A DNA stretch of 64,000 nt from Candidatus Melainabacteria bacterium (GTDB lineage: Bacteria; Cyanobacteriota; Vampirovibrionia; Obscuribacterales; Obscuribacteraceae): positions 395,568 to 459,567 of the forward strand of contig QKMZ01000015.1 in assembly GCA_003242885.1 (NCBI GenBank), read 5' to 3'. The notes under the pieces are model-generated. The model saw nothing but the letters and a program-made list of their open reading frames with translations, was not told where the DNA came from and searched no databases. A program made the translations under genes and the position numbers. This document shows positions 1 through 8,157 of the stretch, one piece after another. The number at the start of each line of letters is the position of its first letter. Positions within the stretch are counted from its first letter, which is position 1.

Positions 1-96
1 ATTTACCGGGGAGTTGTATCCAATCTGTTTATCCGCCAAAATATTCTGGCTAAGTTCGAAAAGCCTGTATATTTGGCACTTGTGGCGTTTGTCTAG
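1..96 (+). CDS. Possible 3' end of a truncated gene
   Basis: Reading from base 1, frame 1 stays open for 31 codons and stops at TAG 94-96. The residues are hydrophobic with a few basic positions (begins IYRGVVSNLFIR), as in the end of a membrane protein. A terminator-like hairpin follows at 202-236 in the same direction, which gives weak support for a plus-strand gene entering from the left. The fragment is too short to assign a family. It could be chance. Confidence 0.3.
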   Translation: MYRGVVSNLFIRQNILAKFEKPVYLALVAFV

Positions 97-201
97 GGGT
101 ATTCCAAGCAAAACAGTCCTGGATTATTGGCCATGAGCCAGGAGCGCAAGGTATTTCCGATAAAAGTCGTGAAAGTGGACTACCAAATGCCAAGCTCAGT
201 G

Positions 202-236
202 ACCTTCTTATATGAAAGAAGAAGGTGCTTTATTTT
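202..236 (+). terminator. Intrinsic terminator-like hairpin
   Basis: An 8-bp perfect inverted repeat (ACCTTCTT at 202-209, AAGAAGGT at 219-226) with a 9-nt loop is followed by a T-rich tail (gctttatttt). The tail is on the plus strand, so it would end transcription entering from the left of the window. The minus-strand gene beginning at 1036 ends at 263 and gets no T-run from this hairpin. Confidence 0.5.
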
Positions 237-262
237 AAGTCTAAGGATTTTAACTGAGGGCG

Positions 263-1036
263 TTATTTCTTTTGCGCGCCTTTGCGCTCAACACTAAGAT
301 CTTTCAGCACCAATGCGCGAAGTTCTTCGTACGTTGGTTTTTTCGTGGTCATAGTAATTAGCCATTGCCCGGACTCGTTGAAACCATCAATGGAGTACAT
401 GTGGTCTTGCGGACCGATTTGTTTTAGTTCGCGAGCGATTTGTGTATCCGATTCGATTTCACCAAGCGTGTAGCGTCTGAAAAGAGTGTCTGGCGAGTCT
501 TTCATCGAGATGCGGAAAGTCATCATCACGCCGAGCTTTCCCTCTGGTTTGAAGTATTCGAGCGCCATAATTTTTTTGTCGCCGCTCGAGAATTGTTCGC
601 ACACTAAAAATTTCTGCTCGACTTTGCCTTCTTTGTTGAGTGCAAAAACCTTTTCATGCGCTTCGTCGTGTTCTTTTGGTTGGTTCAACGTCTGTGCGCA
701 TTGAACAATCTTCGCCCATGCTCGCCAGTTATCTGGCTCGACTTTTGATAAACGTCTCCACCAGTCGAGAGACTCCTTGGGGAGTTCAAGCATTTGGTAG
801 AGTTGGGCGGTATTGCTAACTTCCACGACCATTGCGTTATGGTCGCTGCCGGATTTGTCCCACTCTGTTTGAAAAATCGCTGCCGCTTTGTCTAGTTTTG
901 CCCGGTCACTGGACTCTAGAGCTTCGTTCAGCAGGGTTTTGCCTGATTGATATTGAGATTCACTGTCAGCTGCTTGCGCCGGCGCTACCAGCGCAAGGGA
1001 TGTAAATAGCACAAATGCTAGTGCGCGCCTGAACAT
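263..1036 (-). CDS. Secreted TPR-like hypothetical protein
   Basis: A 257-residue protein with a clear signal peptide (residues 1-22, ending APAQA before ADS). Residues about 25-135 are helical and TPR-like: a QYQSGKTLLNEAL helix, then a WWRRLSKVEPDNWRAWAKI segment with the usual helix-turn-helix spacing. Residues 135-250 form a separate, strand-rich domain I cannot name. It lies 18 bp downstream of the small gene at 1055-1276 on the same strand, so they are probably co-transcribed. Function unknown; a periplasmic or extracellular location is inferred from the signal peptide. Confidence 0.75.
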   Translation of the reverse strand: MFRRALAFVLFTSLALVAPAQAADSESQYQSGKTLLNEALESSDRAKLDKAAAIFQTEWDKSGSDHNAMVVEVSNTAQLYQMLELPKESLDWWRRLSKVEPDNWRAWAKIVQCAQTLNQPKEHDEAHEKVFALNKEGKVEQKFLVCEQFSSGDKKIMALEYFKPEGKLGVMMTFRISMKDSPDTLFRRYTLGEIESDTQIARELKQIGPQDHMYSIDGFNESGQWLITMTTKKPTYEELRALVLKDLSVERKGAQKK

Positions 1037-1054
1037 CTCAACCGCCTGGACAGT

Positions 1055-1276
1055 TTATGGGTTTTCGCCTTTATACTGCGCTGGTTCCATGATTCGCTTG
1101 TCGCCGATTTCAATCATTAACTCGGCGATGCAATAGGTGTTTTCAATAAGTGCCGTAAACTGCTTACGCATTCTGTCATCGCTGAGGAACGCGTCGCCAT
1201 GCCTCATATTAGGCACTTTGAGCTCCTCCGAGACGATAATTGCAGCCATAATATGGCGCATTGCGTATATATCCAT
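1055..1276 (-). CDS. Small conserved protein, paralogue A
   Basis: A 73-residue protein preceded by a good ribosome binding site (aaggagag, 8 nt before ATG). It is clearly related to the product at 1461-1682: both share RHIMAA, SEE.K.PNMR, a basic R.R.QFT segment, LIEN.YCIA and GDKR. The predicted fold is all-helical and soluble, with no signal peptide or membrane segment. I do not recognise the family. Tandem position, similar length and strong similarity indicate local duplication. Confidence 0.7.
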   Translation of the reverse strand: MDIYAMRHIMAAIIVSEELKVPNMRHGDAFLSDDRMRKQFTALIENTYCIAELMIEIGDKRIMEPAQYKGENP

Positions 1277-1460
1277 CTGTGCTCTCTCCTTGACCGGCAG
1301 GATGTGCTTGGGAAAGCATACTCCAAAACAAGGTTAAATTCAGTCCCTGCCAAGCATGTTTCTGCGAACTTCTGGCGAGTTCCAAGAGCGATACACAATG
1401 CCGCTCAATACCGATTTTCTCATTGGCTCCATATGCGGTGCCAACAGTCTAGTTCTTAAA

Positions 1461-1682
1461 TTAAAATCCCGGCTTCCAAACGCCGTCGGCAACACGCTTA
1501 TCGCCGAGTTCTAACATCAGATCGGCGATGCAGTATGCGTTTTCGATTAGCGGAGTGAATTGCCTGCGCAGCCGGTCATTCTGCGAATAAGCGTCGTCCA
1601 TGCGCATGTTGGGACCTTTGATTTCTTCAGATGCGATCCACGCGGCCATGATATGCCGCACGTAGTATTTGTTGGCGTCCAT
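1461..1682 (-). CDS. Small conserved protein, paralogue B
   Basis: A 73-residue protein if it starts at the ATG at 1682 (MDANKYYVRH). An upstream in-frame start adds 14 residues not shared with the paralogue, so the shorter form is preferred. The alignment with paralogue A runs end to end; the most conserved blocks are RHIMAA, PNMR, LIEN.YCIADLM and LGDKR. The two genes are separated by 184 bp with no other reading frame I can support. Function unknown; co-directional with the secreted gene at 263-1036. Confidence 0.7.
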   Translation of the reverse strand: MDANKYYVRHIMAAWIASEEIKGPNMRMDDAYSQNDRLRRQFTPLIENAYCIADLMLELGDKRVADGVWKPGF

Positions 1683-1818
1683 TTTGAAACTACCCGGTTG
1701 AGTTAGGACTGGAACCAGCGCCAATCATATCAGGGCAGAACAATTTGGAGAATGGTCTCTTCGCACGACAATACTAGCCGATGAAGAGTTCGCTACCCTG
1801 CGAAGAGACTGCCTAGCT

Positions 1819-2295
1819 CTAGTTTTTGTCCAATTCTTTCGCCAGGGTTTCTAGCATCGCTTGGGTACCTACTTTTCGACCTGGAGCTTGATCGCAGCCA
1901 TCGAAGAAGACCCCTTGTTCTGTATGAATCAGCTTGGTTCCTTCTTTTGTTGGAATCAACTCCGTCGTCACCTGCGAGGATGAAACTCGCTTGCCGTTGA
2001 AGTCCATTGTGTACACCACAACAATGCGACTGTTTTCTACAATGTCTTGATAGCGGACTTCCGTGACGATTGGATCTCCGCCATTAAAATTGAATTCCCA
2101 TGTTTCGACTTGACTGACGCGGAAATCCATTTCGAATTTCTTGATTTCAAATCCTTCTTCTTCGGCACCAAACCAGCGACGTTTCTTTTTCGGATCTGAG
2201 AAGGCTGCGAAAACCTTTTCAGGTTTGTGAGGATAATCTCGCTCAAGCACAAACATGTCGTGCGTGGCGGTCCGGTTTTGAGTTTGATTTGTCAT
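1819..2295 (-). CDS. SRPBCC/AHSA1 family protein
   Basis: A 158-residue START-like (SRPBCC, AHSA1 subfamily) protein. The N-terminal strand and helix FVLERDYPHKPEKVFAAFSDP and the following KK.RRWFG motif are typical of AHSA1 proteins, as is the C-terminal LIHTEQGVFFDG followed by the long closing helix. The family forms a helix-grip hydrophobic pocket; ligands are mostly unknown. The start has a good RBS (agagg, 8 nt upstream). AHSA1 genes are often controlled by ArsR repressors, and the promoter here is flanked by two inverted repeats of that type (see 2317-2373). No ArsR gene is adjacent; the nearest is at 13101. Confidence 0.85.
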   Translation of the reverse strand: MTNQTQNRTATHDMFVLERDYPHKPEKVFAAFSDPKKKRRWFGAEEEGFEIKKFEMDFRVSQVETWEFNFNGGDPIVTEVRYQDIVENSRIVVVYTMDFNGKRVSSSQVTTELIPTKEGTKLIHTEQGVFFDGCDQAPGRKVGTQAMLETLAKELDKN

Positions 2296-2316
2296 CGATC
2301 GCCTCTTTATTAATGG

Positions 2317-2373
2317 TTAAGTGGTTGCTTAAGTATATGCAGGTTGATCGAGAACAGTCAAGTAACTGCTTAA
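2317..2373. promoter_or_regulatory. Promoter flanked by two ArsR-type operators
   Basis: On the minus strand, TTGACT (2361-2356) and TATACT (2337-2332) are 18 bp apart, a near-consensus sigma-70 promoter for the SRPBCC gene at 2295. A perfect inverted repeat TTAAG-N6-CTTAA (2317-2332) abuts the -10. A second copy with one mismatch, TCAAG-N6-CTTAA (2358-2373), overlaps the -35. Their centres are 41 bp apart, about four helical turns. The 5-6-5 geometry matches the operator at 12458-12477 in front of the ArsR operon, so repression by that or a related ArsR protein is inferred. Confidence 0.65.
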
Positions 2374-2396
2374 GTAATGCTGATCGCCAACTGGCG

Positions 2397-3500
2397 TTGG
2401 TTTCGACGATTTCTACCAGCGAGGCATACTATAATCGAAGTCTGTGTTCTGGAGTCCGTTTTTCTTTGACTGAATCTGTAGTACAAGATCAGCGCAAATT
2501 CACATGGCTGCCAAAGCTGGACTTTCTGAATCCGTTTGGCTACGAGGTTCAGTTCATAATGCTTGGCGGCATGGTGTTGTACTTGCCTGCTATTTTGATT
2601 TTAGGCGAGCCTGGGCTTAGCAAAGAGACAGTTGCCTGGAATTTCTGGATAAATACGCTGGCAACGGCGCCTCACACGTCGGCGACCTATGTGCGGCTGC
2701 AACGCAAGATTGGCGAGGGGAAAGTCCACTGGATTTTTGGATGGCCTGCTTTCTTAGCTACCTGGGCGATTCTGATCGGTTTTTGGGCTGCAGGGCAATT
2801 TATTCTTGGAATAACCATTGCTGCGATGTGGCAATCGTTTCATTATCTGCGTCAGATGTATGGCGTCAATCGAATTTTTTCTCGCAGAAATGAAGAGAGC
2901 GAACTCGCTCGTAAACTGAATTTCTGGGCGTATCATCTGGCCGTTCCACTTTTTGTGTTCGGCCGCTCCGATATGCTCTGGCACATTTGGAACGGCAAAC
3001 CGTCGAGTACTTTTGCACCGATGAATGTCCCGGACATAGCCATGATTGCATTTGGTTTGCTTGCGTTCGCGGGATTTTTGCTTGGATTGATCAGCGAATA
3101 TTCAAAGGCGAAAAACAACCGAGTCTACAATCCTGTCGGGCTGTTGATGCTGAGCTTGTACTTCGCCGTTCACTATTTCGGATTTCTATCCGTTGAGTAT
3201 TACGTCCGCGGATTTTTGTTTATCTCGATCTATCACGCAATCCAATATGTCGCGATGGTCTATTACCTGGAGCGCGACGGCAGAACCGAAAAATTGACCG
3301 AGAAGCTGATGAGGGGACCGATCTTCTTGGCGTTTCCAATCTTTTGGGCGCTGTTAGTTGGCGTTGGTTATTTGATCAATCAAAGCGCCGTCAAAGTCGA
3401 TTTGTTTTGGACTCAATTTTCTTTGATTGTTTTAAACAACTGGTCCGTGCACCACTATGTTGTTGATACCGTGCTCTGGACGCGCAAGGCCGGGAAGTAA
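2397..3500 (+). CDS. Polytopic membrane protein with conserved histidines
   Basis: About 367 residues if translation starts at TTG 2397 (VSTISTSEAYYNRS). The frame stays open back to 2289, but that part crosses the divergent promoter and operators and does not look like protein. Seven or eight hydrophobic segments follow the amphipathic motif LDFLNPFGYEVQF. Histidine-bearing motifs at membrane edges (WQSFHYLRQMYG, IYHAIQY, NNWSVHHYVVDTVLW) recall integral-membrane enzymes that bind metal through histidines, but I cannot name the family. It is divergent from the SRPBCC gene and shares its intergenic control region. Confidence 0.7.
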   Translation: MVSTISTSEAYYNRSLCSGVRFSLTESVVQDQRKFTWLPKLDFLNPFGYEVQFIMLGGMVLYLPAILILGEPGLSKETVAWNFWINTLATAPHTSATYVRLQRKIGEGKVHWIFGWPAFLATWAILIGFWAAGQFILGITIAAMWQSFHYLRQMYGVNRIFSRRNEESELARKLNFWAYHLAVPLFVFGRSDMLWHIWNGKPSSTFAPMNVPDIAMIAFGLLAFAGFLLGLISEYSKAKNNRVYNPVGLLMLSLYFAVHYFGFLSVEYYVRGFLFISIYHAIQYVAMVYYLERDGRTEKLTEKLMRGPIFLAFPIFWALLVGVGYLINQSAVKVDLFWTQFSLIVLNNWSVHHYVVDTVLWTRKAGK

Positions 3501-3550
3501 GAATTGACCGGAACGCCGCCATCTTGGCGGCATCTCAGCTCTGGTTGGAA

Positions 3551-3640
3551 GCCGGAGCCGTGTGGGCGCGTTGCACGCGCTCTCTTTTGTCGGGCTGCAT
3601 TCTTGCCGCCCGACGGGCGGCGCATGGCGTCGCCCCGACG
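3551..3640. repeat. REP-like palindromic element
   Basis: This intergenic stretch holds two GC-rich palindromes: GCGCGT-TGC-ACGCGC (3566-3580) and a GGGCG...CGCCC hairpin centred on CATGG (3615-3635). Both core types recur in other intergenic regions of the window (13.9, 15.4, 41.9, 49.6 and 56.9 kb). It sits between two convergent genes and could also act as a bidirectional terminator. Confidence 0.6.
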
Positions 3641-3656
3641 CTTACAACGACTATCC

Positions 3657-6600
3657 CTAGTTAGACCAGCTCTTTAGTTTTTTCGCGGTAACACCGGCTT
3701 TTTTCATTGCTTCCGCAATTTCCGGTGTGTCTTTATATTCGTGCATCCACTTTGCGATTTTATAGCGCTGCCATCCATCGCGTTCTTCGGCGAGTTTTAG
3801 AAGTTCGCTCGCAAACATCATCGGCATATAGTCAAAGTCATTCAGCAATCCACCACCAATATCTTGATTTGGATGTGAGAAACATTTAGAAATCAGAGCG
3901 GTACATGGTGGTAGAGAAGCATGTTTTGCCAACGCTCTCATCAACCATGTGTACTCCGAAGGCAGGTATTCGCCGCTCTCGATTGCAGGCAAGGTTTTGA
4001 GTTTTTTCTCGACGACTTGCGCTAACACATCTGCAACGTTTTCGGTTCGATGCTGCCATAACCAGGCTGCGGGCGGACCAAAATTTATCGCACTATCCGA
4101 GAGCATCAGACTTGCAACTTTGATTGAAACATCGTCCAATGCTTGGTTGCTTGCGAATGGTTCTGACGGCTTTTGATAAATGTCTACGCCCTTGTCTGCC
4201 AGTGTTTTCCAAACGATTGGCCACTCGATACTTGTGCATTTCTCAAATGGAATCCCTCGATTTACAAACGCAGCCTCGGCCGCTTCGCGCACGTCAATAT
4301 TCGATGATTTCAAATGGTGTTTTATCGAGTTGATATCCAACTGCGGAAATTTTCCCACTGTTTCGCAATCGATGATGCGGAACTGATTCCACAAGTCACC
4401 TCCATAGGTGTAAAGCTGTCGAGCTTCTGCAAGTGCTTTTTCAATTGGTTCCGGTTTGCCCAACTTCGGATCTGCAGCGTAGAGAGCATGAGCTGCTCGG
4501 TAATACATTAGCGTGACAGAATTATTGTCGTCAGCTGGGTTTCTGAAATACATGGTGACAAACGATCTTCTATCGCTCGATTTCAATTTTGGTGCCAGCG
4601 CTTCCACTGCATAGAGCGCTGCAATCTGACTTGGAGTATCGTTGCCGAGCATCGATGAAATCTGCGGGAGCAGATTTGTCTCACCCCACATGACGAGCGA
4701 ATTTAAAGAAGCAACTGCGGTTTTCTCTTCGTAATTTTTAAGTGAATGAACCAAGAGTTTGTGCAAAGTCTTGCGAACAATTCCTTCATTCTCACTCTTC
4801 TTCGTATCTACCTCGGCCAGCTTACCGAGCGCTTCCGCTGCAGTCGTCAGGCAGTCGACCCAAGGAATTGTAGCTAGTCTTGCATCAAAGTCCTGTTTAT
4901 CTTTTAGCTCTTCGAAGTATTCATCAATGATTTTGCAAAGCGGAATAACCGCACTTTGCGCTTTCATTTGTTCTAGCAGTTTAATCGCAAGGGCGTGCTT
5001 GAAGTGGTATTCCTCTGAGATCTTTAGTTGCTGCAAACAACACTGCTCAAGCCGTTTATCCAGAGCACCTGGAGTTCGCCCAATTGCGGGCAGAAGATTT
5101 GCAGTTCTTAAGAAGCTCTCGGAATGAATCGCACCCCAAATGAAAGGCTGCAGGACTTTGCTGCCATTTTGTCCGAGCCAAATTCCCACACCGTTGGCTT
5201 CTTCTTCCGCGTCGATTTCATCTCTGCGAAACTCGTAGTTGCGCACGAAGTCCAGGCATCTCCACTGCAGTTCATTGCCGGGCAATGTGCGCGCTGCCGC
5301 TTCATACTTTTCCATGGCACCACTATCAGTGACATTTTTCCACGCGTTGTCGATAAGAACGTCGAGACCTTGTTTTGCAAGAGCCCCTGCTTCTTCAGAA
5401 AGAGCTTCTAGACGTTCTGTCTCTGCTGCTGTGGTTTCTTCCTCTTCTTGCTCGCGCTCTTCTGCGCGTTCTGGTAGGAGGTCGAGTTTTAAAAACTCTT
5501 CGCGCACTGCATGGATGTCTTTGATTGCGCTTCCAATTTCTTTTCGCCCGCCTTCTAACTCTTCGAGAAACTCCACGAGATCCCTAACAATGCGCGCCTT
5601 GTGATTGCGGTAAAGGTCGCAGCACTCTTTGAGCTTGTCATTTTGTTTAAACCAAAAGAGTCGCCACAGCAGATAGAGTGCAGTCGACGTAAGGCGCGTG
5701 TTACCTGACTCTTTGAGAGAACTGTAAATCTCGTCGGTTAACGGTTTATTCCAGCCGGGACGAAACGTTTCCTTGATATCGTTCCAGTTGCGTCGGCTGT
5801 CCTCGTTCAGTAATTCCACAATCCACTGAGCGCGCCAGAACGGACCGGTTATCGCATGTTTCGGATCGAGTTGGCATTCGAAATCGCTCCGCACCATTTC
5901 TTCGGAGTTTTCCGAAGCATCATCATCATTATCATCATCATCTGCGATGCTAGCATCAGTTTGCTCGTCAACTGCATCACCGTCAAAGTTTATCGCATCA
6001 TCCAATCCGTCGCTTGCGCACCAGCCGACATAGCACTTTCCTGCTAGTTTTTTCCATGCCTTCTTCGCTGTTTTGACTGAAATCCGTTCCTGTTCATACG
6101 CTGCTGCCAGCGCGACGCGATATGCGAATTCGTTGATTGAGAGGGACAAAACCTCGTCAACATAATGCGTGTCGTGGCTCCAAAGAAAGATTCCGTTAGG
6201 TTTTGGTTCTTCCTTTTGATGCTGAAAAAGCGTTGCATAGACGTGGTCGCTGTCGCCGAAGTAGCCTATCTTCACCGCGCCCATGAAAGCTACGCCGATT
6301 TCCTCTGAGCAGTTGTCCCAAGGATGGGCGATCAGTTTGTGCCACATGTTCTTTTCGAACACGCGGCTGCTTGTGCATGGTTTGAACCCACTGCCACCTT
6401 CCACGGCGCGATTGACAAAATTGTCTATCTCTTTGTTGTGAACACCCCAGAGTTCTCGCAGTGCAAGCGGGTCTTCCTCTGTTGAAATATCTTCTTGATC
6501 GTTTAACCGTGAACGGATTTCCGCCGCGTGATTTTCAATGAATGTCGATGGATCTGCCTTCTCAAAAAATTCATCAAGGTCAAACGCGCCATCTAGCGGT

Positions 6601-7028
6601 CTGCCGTCGGACGTGCATTCTGTTCCATCTTTGAGAAACCAATGTCTATTCTCTTCTGACCAATTTGCCGTGCTGTCAAATTCGTACCGCCAAACTGGAT
6701 GCGATGCCGGAAAGTTTTCTTCAGTCTCGTTGTCGCTGTTGAAGTATACGAAGTGACCGTGTCGGCTGCCGTGCTTCCATTGTCCGCGCGATGCGAGCGT
6801 TCCATCGTTGTGGTAGCGTTCTAGCGTGCCATGCTGCCGCCCCTCGGAGTCAAAGCTTGCGACGCACACAAGTGTGCCGTCTTCGCGCCAATAGCGCCAT
6901 TCACCGACAGGTACATGGACTTTTTTAATGACGCCGCGCTTTTCAGAGTCGCCTAACTGCCACTCTTTATCCTTTTCGACCCAAACTGCTTCGTCGGGAA
7001 CGCCGGCGGGACGTGTGGGTATTTTCAT
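3657..7028 (-). CDS. Large MORN/YwqK and helical-repeat protein
   Basis: A 1,123-residue protein starting at the ATG at 7028, which has an aaagga RBS; an upstream ATG adds seven residues. Residues about 30-110 contain MORN/YwqK-type repeats (GEWRYWREDGTL, HGTLERYHNDGTL, HGHFVYFNSD). A central globular part with conserved Trp/Cys (MWHKLIAHPWDNCSEEIG, GIFLWSHD) may be SMI1/KNR4-like. An acidic linker (positions about 360-380, DDDDNDDD) is encoded by a GAT/CAT microsatellite near 5920. The rest is long helices resembling HEAT repeats, with a Glu-rich coiled coil near 540-565. There is no signal peptide. Role unknown; YwqK repeats are annotated as antitoxin-like in some families, but no toxin partner is visible. 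Confidence 0.75.
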   Translation of the reverse strand: MKIPTRPAGVPDEAVWVEKDKEWQLGDSEKRGVIKKVHVPVGEWRYWREDGTLVCVASFDSEGRQHGTLERYHNDGTLASRGQWKHGSRHGHFVYFNSDNETEENFPASHPVWRYEFDSTANWSEENRHWFLKDGTECTSDGRPLDGAFDLDEFFEKADPSTFIENHAAEIRSRLNDQEDISTEEDPLALRELWGVHNKEIDNFVNRAVEGGSGFKPCTSSRVFEKNMWHKLIAHPWDNCSEEIGVAFMGAVKIGYFGDSDHVYATLFQHQKEEPKPNGIFLWSHDTHYVDEVLSLSINEFAYRVALAAAYEQERISVKTAKKAWKKLAGKCYVGWCASDGLDDAINFDGDAVDEQTDASIADDDDNDDDASENSEEMVRSDFECQLDPKHAITGPFWRAQWIVELLNEDSRRNWNDIKETFRPGWNKPLTDEIYSSLKESGNTRLTSTALYLLWRLFWFKQNDKLKECCDLYRNHKARIVRDLVEFLEELEGGRKEIGSAIKDIHAVREEFLKLDLLPERAEEREQEEEETTAAETERLEALSEEAGALAKQGLDVLIDNAWKNVTDSGAMEKYEAAARTLPGNELQWRCLDFVRNYEFRRDEIDAEEEANGVGIWLGQNGSKVLQPFIWGAIHSESFLRTANLLPAIGRTPGALDKRLEQCCLQQLKISEEYHFKHALAIKLLEQMKAQSAVIPLCKIIDEYFEELKDKQDFDARLATIPWVDCLTTAAEALGKLAEVDTKKSENEGIVRKTLHKLLVHSLKNYEEKTAVASLNSLVMWGETNLLPQISSMLGNDTPSQIAALYAVEALAPKLKSSDRRSFVTMYFRNPADDNNSVTLMYYRAAHALYAADPKLGKPEPIEKALAEARQLYTYGGDLWNQFRIIDCETVGKFPQLDINSIKHHLKSSNIDVREAAEAAFVNRGIPFEKCTSIEWPIVWKTLADKGVDIYQKPSEPFASNQALDDVSIKVASLMLSDSAINFGPPAAWLWQHRTENVADVLAQVVEKKLKTLPAIESGEYLPSEYTWLMRALAKHASLPPCTALISKCFSHPNQDIGGGLLNDFDYMPMMFASELLKLAEERDGWQRYKIAKWMHEYKDTPEIAEAMKKAGVTAKKLKSWSN

Positions 7029-7150
7029 TTGGGATTCCTTTTGGTACATAGGGCGCTGATATAGGCGCTACGTGACGTTTCGGAAAATTAGGAAGGCAGA
7101 CGTGAAACCCCAGCAAGGGATCAATTCATGTGCGGGCTTCGGGTGCCAAA

Positions 7151-8044
7151 TTAGTGTTGTTCAGTCATTCTACGCAGGTCATTGAGCGACAACCAGCGCA
7201 GTGGAAGGGTGTCTTCCATTGCTTTGCCGGAAAGAATGCCAACCGTCTCATGCGTCAGTGAAAGCACTTTTGAATCAGGATTGGGCACGCTTGCGTAGAG
7301 CACACCAAGCTTGTTTGCTGGGCTCTGGATAAACTTTTCGAATTCCCAACGCACCAGGGCGAAACGAAGTTTCGAATGGAGAATCATTATCAGCAAATCG
7401 TTTTGCGCGCCGATGGCAGTCCAGTTTCCTTCACCAGTTCCGTTCACAACATGACCTGCGGGAATTGCCTTGGATAGCTGCTGCGCAGCGTCATTTTTGT
7501 TGTATGTGTGATCTTGTTTCGCTTGATTGTTCGCGATTTTGACCAGTCGATCTACTTCCGAACCTTTGCCTGGAGTCGGAGGCGGTTGCATTTGAAGAAC
7601 CGCAGCGGCAGCCGTTCTGATTTTAGACTGCAATGCCTGCGAGTGCTCTGGATACTCATCCCATTCTTCTGTCGCTGCGATGAATGGTCTCAAATATGGA
7701 TATAACGGATCAAAGTCAGTGCCATACTGACCGATGCGGCGCGCACCTTCGTATGCGCCCATGCTGCCTTTCTGAACCTGCGTCGCGTACTCATGAACGA
7801 GAAGCCACGCTGCCTCGATTTTTGTGCGCTCTTCCAAATTCATCTCGCCGAACAGGCGCGGCAGCATTGGAGGAATCGATTCAACTTGCGACGGGTCGAG
7901 CGCTGCAAGTTTGCGCAGGGTCTGACTGTCGAGCCCCTCGCTGAGCAAAAGCTGGCAGATTTCTGGAACGTCTTCTGGATACAGCGTCTGGATGGTCCAT
8001 TTTGCATGGAGTACGCGTAGGCGCTGATTTTCCCGTGGATGCAT
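7151..8044 (-). CDS. Hypothetical helical protein
   Basis: A 297-residue protein starting at the ATG at 8044 (a TTG one codon upstream is equally close to the aggag RBS). The N-terminal 100 residues are helical with leucine-rich pairs (PEICQLLLSEGLDSQTLRKL) and may be a short HEAT-like or death-fold-like array. The C-terminal 130 residues are mixed alpha/beta (AGHVVNGTGEGNWTAIGAQ, LLIMILHSKLRFALVRWEF). No signal peptide or membrane segment. Family not recognised. It lies 120 bp upstream of the large MORN gene on the same strand and may share its transcript. Confidence 0.65.
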   Translation of the reverse strand: MHPRENQRLRVLHAKWTIQTLYPEDVPEICQLLLSEGLDSQTLRKLAALDPSQVESIPPMLPRLFGEMNLEERTKIEAAWLLVHEYATQVQKGSMGAYEGARRIGQYGTDFDPLYPYLRPFIAATEEWDEYPEHSQALQSKIRTAAAAVLQMQPPPTPGKGSEVDRLVKIANNQAKQDHTYNKNDAAQQLSKAIPAGHVVNGTGEGNWTAIGAQNDLLIMILHSKLRFALVRWEFEKFIQSPANKLGVLYASVPNPDSKVLSLTHETVGILSGKAMEDTLPLRWLSLNDLRRMTEQH

Positions 8045-8157
8045 CAAGACGAAGCTCCTGGCGATGGATTGGTTCCCCTCAGAACACTTTATAGCCTATG
8101 TCAACAAACTTCAATTGCCTTTTAAGGAAACTGGTTTGGGATTGCTTGACATGCGTT

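Noticed and set aside
3657..7028. A YwqK-type toxin-antitoxin system
   Set aside because: YwqK repeats are present, but the adjacent gene at 7151 has no toxin features I can recognise.
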